From contig CM055816.1 of NCBI GenBank assembly GCA_029582265.1, positions 29,370,366-29,434,365 of the forward strand: DNA of 64,000 bases, read 5' to 3'. Source of the stretch: Zoroaster sp. YZ-2022 (lineage: Eukaryota; Echinodermata; Asteroidea; Forcipulatida; Zoroasteridae). Numbering within the stretch: the stretch's first letter is position 1; the number at the start of each line of letters is the position of its first letter. The notes beneath the pieces were generated by a model. That model searched no databases and was not told the DNA's origin. It saw only the letters and a list, made by a program, of their open reading frames with translations. Positions 57,233 to 64,000 of the stretch are shown here, piece by piece. The position numbers and the translations under genes were made by a program.

Positions 57233-57693
57233 ATATGTTGATGTCGATTGGCTGTTATATAGTGCAGCTAGAGTTATTGTCGGTAGGTTCTCATATAATA
57301 CGTATTCCTATATGCTCATCAATGCCACCTACGGGCCTACAGGTTAAAACAGTTTTAACTATTGATACAAATATTATGACTGTAAATGCATCCATACTAA
57401 GCCTGTATTATATGGCATAAATATATAACATTTAACTGTGTTGTTTAAGCTATAGGCCATTATACAGAGTCGAGTCACGAGTCATAGCAGCCAGTCCGAG
57501 TATAGTCATGACGGTTGAGTGAAATTCTCTGTGAACAAGAAAACCGAATATTCGACTCTTGACAAACTACTTCTTACACTGCCGATTCTGTTCCCGTTAC
57601 GACTTCATGATGTGTACAGTAACTAGGCCTATTGTTTTATATTTAACAAATATTATGACAATTCCCCCCCCCCCCCCACTGAGAACAAAAGTG

Positions 57694-60600
57694 TACCGCG
57701 CAGATTTGCAGCTCGTACAATCGATCGGAAAGACGCTTGCATTGTAGCTGTATTCGTGTGTACACTCGTTTATACTTGCACGCTATGGAGTAAAACCTGA
57801 CGTGCGAGTACAATTACTACAAAGATTCGACACCTAGTGACATAATGCTTGCAGCAGCTGAACATAGACATCTGCATGCGTCCATGGTGTAAATAATTGG
57901 CCTAGAACCTCTACATAACCCTCCGCGCATACTGTATGTAATGATAATTACACCCTTATAAGCTACATTTATAATTATAATCTTACTTTAAATTCGAACA
58001 ATCCACCAAAAGCCACTAAGAGCCATCAGGAACTATGTGGAAGGCTGCCATTTATTGTTGCATAAATATATAGGCATACTTACAATACAAACGGCTGCTG
58101 GCTGTTCAATTGTTGTAGGGTATACATTGTGCTGAATATTTTTTTTGTTTTAACACGACAAACGGTTGATTTTCAGTTTATTAGTCGGTATTCTGTTACT
58201 CTAAAAAGTAAAAACAAAATATGAAAATAAATATATTAAAAATAAGATTAATACACACCTCGTACCGGAGGAGGCTGGGGGCCAACGACCTTCCATTTCA
58301 AAAATGTTTTTGTTTTACCAAAAACAAAACAATTTTTTTTCTAAATAGCAACAGATACTTTGGGGAGGGGGTATTATTATAATTATGCTGGTGTTTGGTG
58401 GCCGAGGGAAAATTGGGGATGGCGTATATCCCTTAGCCCTTCCCTGGATCCATTATACTGGAGTGAGGGATGAAAATGTGAACCCCCTCCAAGGGGAAAT
58501 CGTGGCTGCGCCACAAGCCAGTATCACTTTCTTATAAAGGTAGTTTCAGATAAAACTTTGATGCTTCACATTATAGACCATGTGACTTGAGTACCAGGGT
58601 GATTTCCCTCCAGGCAAATGTGTGTGTATTTGTATGCAGAGTTTGTACATTTTGTACTTTTCACATAACACTAATAATTTTGTTTTAATTTTCAGATAAA
58701 TAAGATTTGAGATGTTAAGTTGTGCATATTAACAATAAATCAAATTAAGAATTTTTCAAAATACCAGATTTATGGTTTCTCGTCAAAGACCAGTGTACAC
58801 TTTTGTACCTTCTAAACATGTGATGTCATTTGTCACATCGTCTATTGTAAATAGCGTGAAAATACCGTCTTTGATCCTAATGAGGGACATTTTATATGAT
58901 TGCGTGCTCAGAGTAATTGTAAATAATTTTATTTATAAAATGTATCCATACTTTGTAAGATCTACATATATGTACAGAAACCAACCTGCTTCAGTTTATT
59001 TGTGTCAATTAACTATAGTAAAATGCATTCAGATTTTGGAAATCCAGCTTGGAAATTATGTGACTTCATGGACTTTGACTAAAATGATAGTACCTCAATC
59101 AGAAGGATTTGAGTGGATGTTTGATACCATCATCAACTTTACACCAAGTTTCATGAAGAACTGTCATCAAAAAAACGTGTAGGCTACCGCGCAGATTTGC
59201 AGCTCGTATAATCGGAAAGACGCTTGCATTGTAGCTGGATTATACTCGTTTATACTTGCATGCTATGGAGTAAACCTGACGAGTACAAAGATTCCACACC
59301 TACATAATTATATTCATCCGCTTGCAGCAGCTGAACATAGACATCTGCATGCGTCCATGGTGTAAATAATTGGCCTAGAACCTCTACATAACCCTCCGCG
59401 CATACCATAATTATGAGTGACATTTTATATGATTGCGTGCTCAGAGTAATTGTAAATAATTTTATTTATAAAATTCATCCATACTTTGTAAGATCTACAT
59501 ATATGTACAGAAACCAACCTGCTTCAGTTTATTTGTGTCAATTAACTATTGCTATAGTAAAATAGTAAAATGCATTCAGATTTTGGAAATCCAGCTTGGA
59601 AATTATCTGACTTCATGGACTTTGACTAAAATGATAGTACCTCAATCAGAAGGATTTGAGTGGATGTTTGATACCATCATCAACTTTACACCAAGTTTCA
59701 TGAAAAACTGTCATCAAAAAACGTGTACCGCGCAGATTTGCAGCTCGTACAATCGGAAAGACGCTTGCATTGTAGCTGTATGTACATTCGTGATTATACT
59801 CGTTTATACTTGCATGCTATGGAGTCAACCTGACGAGTACAAATATTCGACACCTACATTCATCCGCTTGCAGCAGCTTAACATAGACATCTACATGCGT
59901 CCATGGTGTAAATAATTGGCCTATAACCTCTACATAACCCTCCGCGCATACCATATGTGATGATAATTACACCCGTGTATTATAAGCTACATTTATAATT
60001 ATAATCTTACTTTAAATTCGAACAATCCACCAAAAGCCACTCAGAGCCATCAGGAACTATGCGGAAGGCTGCCATTTGTGGCATATAATATATACAATTT
60101 ATACGGATGCTGGCTCTTCTATTATTGTAGGGAAGACATTGTGCTGAATATTTTTTTAATACGACAAACGATTGATTTTCAATTTTTTAGTCGGTATTCT
60201 GTATAAAAAGTAAAAACAAAATATGAAAATAAATATATTAAAAATAAGATTAATACACACCTCGTACCGGAGGAGGCTGGGGCCAACGACCTTCTATTTC
60301 AAAAATGCTTTTGTTTTACCAAAAACAAAACAATTTTTTTTAAATAGCAACAGATACTTTGGGGAGGGGGTATTGTTATAATTATTATAATTATAGACTA
60401 TGTGACTTGAGTACCAGGGTGATTTCCCTCCAGGCAAATGTGTGTATATTTGTATGCAGAGTTTGTACATTTTTGTACTTTTCACGTATCACTAATAATT
60501 TTGTTTTAATTTTCAGATAAATAAGATTTGAGATGTTACGTTGTGCATATTAACAATAAATCAAATTAAGAATTTTTCAAAATATCAGATTCATGGTTTC

Positions 60601-61030
60601 TTGCGTACATTTTGTGTACATTTTGTACCAGTGTACATTTTGTACCTGGTGCAGTTTTTACCCTGGGTGCTCTTCTAAACATGTGATGTCATTTGTCACA
60701 TGATCGTCTATTGTAAATAGCGTGAAAATACCGTATTTGATCCTAATGAGTGACATTTTATATGATTGCGTGCTCAGAGTAATTGTAAATAATTTTATTT
60801 ATAAAATGTATCCATATTTTGTACAGAAACCAACCTGCTTCAGTTTATTTGTGTCAATTAACTATTGTTAGTAAAATAGTAAAACGCATTCAGATTTTGG
60901 AAATCCAGCTTGGAAATTATCTGACTTCATGGACTTTGACTAAAATGATAGTACCTCAATCAGAAGGATTTGAGTGGATGTTTGATACCATCATCAACTT
61001 TACACCAAGTTTCATGAAGAACTATCATCA
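57694..61030. repeat. Segmental duplication, order X1-Y1-Z1-X2-Z2-X3-Y2-Z3
   Basis: X (57,694, 59,187 and 59,725) begins TACCGCGCAGATTTGCAGCT and ends CATAACCCTCCGCGCATACC. Y (57,936 and 59,951) runs from GATAATTACACCC through CTCGTACCGGAGGAGGCTGG to CAAATTAAGAATTTTTC. Z (58,771, 59,412 and 60,655) contains TGACATTTTATATGATTGCG and GATTTGAGTGGATGTTTGAT. Y2 lacks about 190 bases present in Y1 (58,384-58,570). The frames inside Z (SWTLTKMIVPQSEGFEWMFD) repeat with it and are not supported as genes. Confidence 0.9.
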
Positions 61031-61350
61031 TTTTTTCCCCGAGATATCTGTATAAGTGTCTTTAAATAATAGTAATAACAATCACAAAGTACTTGATAAT
61101 TTATTGCTATCTTTAATTTCTATTTGAGTTTACAAAATATACAAATACTTTTATATAAATGAAGAATTATGAAGATACCAATAAGTGTATTTATAGACAA
61201 GGTACAACACTGGTATTTATTATAAAAATGTTCGTTCAGTTCAATCCTCTACTATTCATGAAATATATCATGGCCCAAGTTTCATCACAATAGGTGCTCA
61301 TGTCTTTGAGAAAACGACGGGAAGTATTCGGCCTACATGTATGATTTTAT
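61031..61350. other. No recognised gene
   Basis: GTTTCATCACAATAGGTGCT at 61,271 resembles GTTTCATCACAACTAGTGGT at 62,848, on the other side of the array and PLE. The array and PLE may therefore have been inserted into, or duplicated with, a flanking repeat. Confidence 0.4.
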
Positions 61351-61971
61351 GTATATCTTGATTCAAAGAGAGTAAGCATACTCATAGAAGCAGTTTTGCC
61401 AACATCACCAATGTTGCACCTTCCATTTAATGTATATCTTGATTCAAAGAGAGTAAGCATACTCATAGAAGCAGTTTTGCCAACATCACCAATGTTGCAC
61501 CTTCCATTTAATGTATATCTTGATTCAAAGAGAGTAAGCATACTCATAGAAGCAGTTTTGCCAACATCACCAATGTTGTACCTTCCCTTCAATGTATATC
61601 TTGATTCAAAGAGAGTAAGCATACTCATAGAAGCAGTTTTGCCAACATCACCAATGTTGCACCTTCCATTTAATGTATATCTTGATTCAAAGAGAGTAAG
61701 CATACTCATAGAAGCAGTTTTGCCAACATCACCAATGTTGCACCTTCCATTTAATGTATATCTTGATTCAAAGAGAGTAAGCATACTCATAGAAGCAGTT
61801 TTGCCAACATCACCAATGTTGTACCTTCCCTTCAATGTATATCTTGATTCAAAGAGAGTAAGCATACTCATAGAAGCAGTTTTGCCAACATCACCAATGT
61901 TGCACCTTCCATTTAATGTATATCTTGATTCAAAGGGAGTAAGCACAGAAGCTGTTTTGCCACATCACCAA
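61351..61971. repeat. 81-bp tandem array, seven full units and one partial
   Basis: GTATATCTTGATTCAAAGAG recurs exactly every 81 bases from 61,351 to 61,918. Units 3 and 6 share TTGTACCTTCCCTTCAATG in place of TTGCACCTTCCATTTAATG, giving a 243-bp higher-order repeat. Because 81 is a multiple of three and no stop occurs, both strands stay open (plus: LPFNVYLDSKRVSILIEAVL; minus: MLTLFESRYTLNGRCNIGDV). The last unit has a 9-base deletion and runs into the PLE. Confidence 0.96.
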
Positions 61972-62451
61972 CGCATCCTCCGACAAGCAGGCATCCAAGT
62001 CTACCAGTCAGCCTCCAGCAAACTCCAAGGACTTCTTCACACTCACAAGGATAAACAGGATCCCAGCATCAGAGCGGGAGTCTACTGGATCCCCTGTGAG
62101 TGTAGTAAGGTCTACATCGGCGAAACAGGGCGTAATCTCCCCATTAGACTGAAAGAACACCGAGCGCACGGCCGCAGAGGAGATTTTGAGAAGTCAGCCA
62201 TCGTCAAGCACTCACACATCAAGGACCACCAAATCGACTGGCAGGCAGCCCAACTCATCACACCCATCGACACATGGCACCCCAGATGCATCAGAGAGGC
62301 CATCGAGATCGTTAAACACGACACTGTGCCACAGAACATCGGCTTCTACATCAGCGATATTTGGCGACCACTACTACGGACCGAAGGATCGTCTATATCC
62401 AAAGTCCACAACCCACCCCAGACTGAGGGATCTCATAATATCCTAAGTTAA
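61396..62451 (+). CDS. Open frame: 81-bp array fused to PLE GIY-YIG endonuclease domain
   Basis: This 351-codon frame has two parts. Residues 1-190 are seven repeats of a 27-residue unit from the tandem array. From about residue 192 (QRILRQAGIQVY) it is the connector and GIY-YIG nuclease of a Penelope-like element. GVYWIPCECSKVYIGETGR near residues 228-246 holds both halves of the GIY-YIG motif and the Cys pair usual in PLE nucleases. IRLKEHR follows with the catalytic-type arginine, then KDHQIDWQAAQL, CIREAIEIVKHDT with a glutamate, and FYISDIWRP. In active PLEs this domain nicks target DNA. No stop or frameshift is seen in the nuclease half, unlike copies A and B. No reverse transcriptase precedes it, so the element cannot move on its own. 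The ATG lies in the repeat; whether it is ever expressed is unknown. Confidence 0.7.
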   Translation: MPTSPMLHLPFNVYLDSKRVSILIEAVLPTSPMLHLPFNVYLDSKRVSILIEAVLPTSPMLYLPFNVYLDSKRVSILIEAVLPTSPMLHLPFNVYLDSKRVSILIEAVLPTSPMLHLPFNVYLDSKRVSILIEAVLPTSPMLYLPFNVYLDSKRVSILIEAVLPTSPMLHLPFNVYLDSKGVSTEAVLPHHQRILRQAGIQVYQSASSKLQGLLHTHKDKQDPSIRAGVYWIPCECSKVYIGETGRNLPIRLKEHRAHGRRGDFEKSAIVKHSHIKDHQIDWQAAQLITPIDTWHPRCIREAIEIVKHDTVPQNIGFYISDIWRPLLRTEGSSISKVHNPPQTEGSHNILS

Positions 62452-62735
62452 CCACCTCCTTCCCCAGTGCTTGTCAACAACTGATTCGGTTCAGTGAGCA
62501 CACACTCCTTCCCCCAACTCCTATAGGATCATAGTCTCAACAGTTCCCGCCTGCACGCCTCAACGAACTAATCCTCCAGCATCCTGTCATCGCGCGCTGA
62601 TCGAAACGTCCTGTTGTACCTCCAGTTCTTTTCAGAACTAATTACTACTACTCAATTGAGAATTTCACATGGTGTCACCGCAATTAGTCTTAGCTATCCT
62701 CCTCACCATGCAAAGCTACAAGTTTTACCTGTTGA
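61972..62735 (+). mobile_element. Penelope-like element copy C (5' truncated)
   Basis: It begins at CGCATCCTCCGACAAGCAGG and has the intact nuclease frame to 62,451. The 3' region follows (GTGCTTGTCAACAACTGATT, CTCCTATAGGATCATAGTC), then half a hammerhead (62,597-62,610) and the tail CTCCAGTTCTTTTCAGAACT to GCAAAGCTACAAGTTTTACC. It is the least decayed PLE copy in the window. Confidence 0.92.
62597..62610 (+). ncRNA. Half hammerhead core, PLE copy C
   Basis: CTGATCGAAACGTC is intact, but the CUGANGA box and the first strand of helix II are replaced by ATCCTGTCATCGCGCG. It is non-functional as it stands. Confidence 0.6.
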
Positions 62736-63482
62736 TATGTTGGGCAACATATCAACCGTGTTTGCTCAATATTTCTTACAGTGTAATTTTTAATGTAACA
62801 CCCTCTAGTTTTCAGAAATTTTTATATCATAAAATTATACCTGTGAAAGTTTCATCACAACTAGTGGTTAAGTCTTTGCAAAAACAACGGAAAACTGTTA
62901 CATGTTTTTAAATATTAATTCTTTTTGATGTTACATTTTTTTAAGGTAAAACCTTCTAGATTTCAAGAAGTATATCATAAAACAAACCTGTGGGTGAAAG
63001 CGCTTCTGATGAAATCATTTCTCTGTATGATTGATACGTGTAGGCCCTACCAAGTATTCATTCGGTCAAACAAAAAGTCTCTGATTTCTGCTCTCCGTGC
63101 GTGCCGCCTCAGCCCCTATTCGTCGATATTTTTAGTTTTCTTTTTTTTCTTCTATGAAACGATGTTCAACTTCGGCAAAAGAACTGCTGGATCGATTGGA
63201 ATTCAGTGCCACTTTGTATTTTAAACGACTTTTCCACAAAGGGATATGAACGTTCGCCCGATTTGTGAGGCCTCTCTTACTTAGCCACCATTATACTTGG
63301 TGTATGGGAAATTTGGTCTGGTTCCAATAACCAAGTATGCATAGGGTCACGTTTCACTGGTTGCCAAAAAATATGCCAAAAATAGTGCGTCACCACACCG
63401 ATTTTGAAGTCCACCTACATGACCAGAAATCAGAGACTTGTTTTTTTGTCCGTAGTTTGATACTCGGGTAATAAGATCATTA
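62736..63482. other. No recognised gene
   Basis: AT-rich. A plus frame at 62,925-63,224 is unrecognised. The repeated wording ACCTGTG[AG]AAG...TTTCATCA near 62,840 and 62,990 hints at diverged duplicates. Confidence 0.35.
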
Positions 63483-63702
63483 AAGGGACAGTATCGTCAC
63501 GATCAGAGCAGACTTTCAACAGGGCATGGAATCGGTGGCCTAGTTTAAGATGAACACAGTGACTGTAAAACTGACTGGCCCATTTGCAGCACCAACGATA
63601 ATGTGACCTTATCTTATGGGTTATTATTTTCAGTCAATGAGTTAATCTCAAACTAGCACTCTGATTCCATGCCCTGTTGATCGTGAAGATATTGTCCCTT
63701 TA
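63483..63702. mobile_element. Foldback MITE, AAAGGGACA type
   Basis: It starts AAAGGGACAGTATCGTCACG and ends GATATTGTCCCTTT. The arms share CAACAGGGCATGGAATC inverted as GATTCCATGCCCTGTTG, with CTAGTTTAAGAT and ATCTCAAACTAG further in. ATTA is found on both sides, possibly the target duplication. Same family as 52,583. Confidence 0.82.
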
Positions 63703-64000
63703 TTAAAAAGCAAAATAATGGTGACTGTCGACGTACAGTCCTTTTAGAAAACATTACTTTGAAATATTATTTTATTTTATTTTTTTAATAGGGCAATCAC
63801 CATTAATTTATTTTTGCAAAGCCTTTATGGCAAAATGTTCAGTAAAAAATATTAACTTTTTTAAATGAATTTAAATCTATTAACAAATAATATCCAATAC
63901 GGGCAAAACAGGGTAAGTAAAAAAAAAACTTGTTTCTGCTGGAATTTCAGTGCATGACTTCTTTACTCCCCTCTCTTAAAATTTTTTTTACCTCACACAC
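63703..64000. other. No recognised feature
   Basis: AT-rich sequence to the window end with T and A runs; a TTTTATTTTATTTTTTT tract lies near 63,770. Confidence 0.5.

Noticed and set aside
58772..59182. 136-codon frame in the Z unit
   Set aside because: It repeats with the segmental duplication, crosses unit boundaries differently in each copy and shows no domain.
61347..61946. 199-codon minus-strand frame with 27-residue repeats
   Set aside because: It exists because the 81-bp unit lacks stops in that frame. There is no start or stop context, no signal peptide and no link to another exon.

Overview
The window looks like a repeat-dense, gene-poor, AT-rich stretch of a marine invertebrate genome, probably an invertebrate deuterostome such as an echinoderm. 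The pointers are frequent ACATGT islands, Penelope-like, L2-like, hAT, Harbinger-like and Tc1/mariner-like elements, and an immunoglobulin-type receptor. The species is an inference. There are two 500-base runs of N (2,667-3,166 and 29,151-29,650). Nothing bacterial or viral was seen: no operons, CRISPR arrays or phage genes.

Genes. The best-supported host gene is on the minus strand between 43,029 and 33,470. It is a type I membrane immunoglobulin-superfamily receptor with five recognisable exons. All the Ig-coding exons begin and end in phase 1, and their joins restore codons. They encode part of a signal peptide, a V-type Ig domain split over two exons, a second Ig domain split over two exons, a Ser/Thr-rich stalk and one transmembrane helix. 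The start-codon exon and the cytoplasmic exons were not found. A second, weaker gene model is a set of lysine/glutamate-rich exons on the minus strand at 26.8, 17.3 and 15.9 kb.

Layout. 0-3.2 kb: two near-identical copies of one locus, one carrying a hAT insertion with a clean 8-bp target duplication, with a tRNA-like relic and a gap. 3.2-9.8 kb: a TIR element and two dead LINE reverse transcriptases. 10-15.6 kb: a Penelope-like element (PLE) apparently split by a nested insertion holding an antisense L2-like LINE. 15.6-29 kb: the K-rich exons, a more complete PLE (reverse transcriptase plus GIY-YIG nuclease), a second LINE and a composite Harbinger-like element. 30-32.5 kb: simple repeats, two inverted PLE-tail palindromes and hAT ends. 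33-44.2 kb: the Ig receptor with small DNA transposons in its introns. 44.2-57 kb: mini- and microsatellites, foldback elements and a triplicated 261-bp unit. 57-61 kb: palindromes and a partly repeated X-Y-Z segmental duplication. 61.3-62.7 kb: an 81-bp tandem array running in frame into a PLE GIY-YIG domain.

Most notable observations. (1) A 79-bp minisatellite of about 36 units (35,057-37,886) in the Ig receptor gene appears to be an amplified exon/intron junction. Nearly every unit repeats the CAG|GTAGG splice donor. Use of any downstream donor would add a stop three codons on, giving a receptor without its membrane anchor. (2) Several PLE tails carry minimal hammerhead ribozyme cores at different stages of decay. 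(3) An 81-bp array, open on both strands, is fused in frame to a GIY-YIG nuclease domain.
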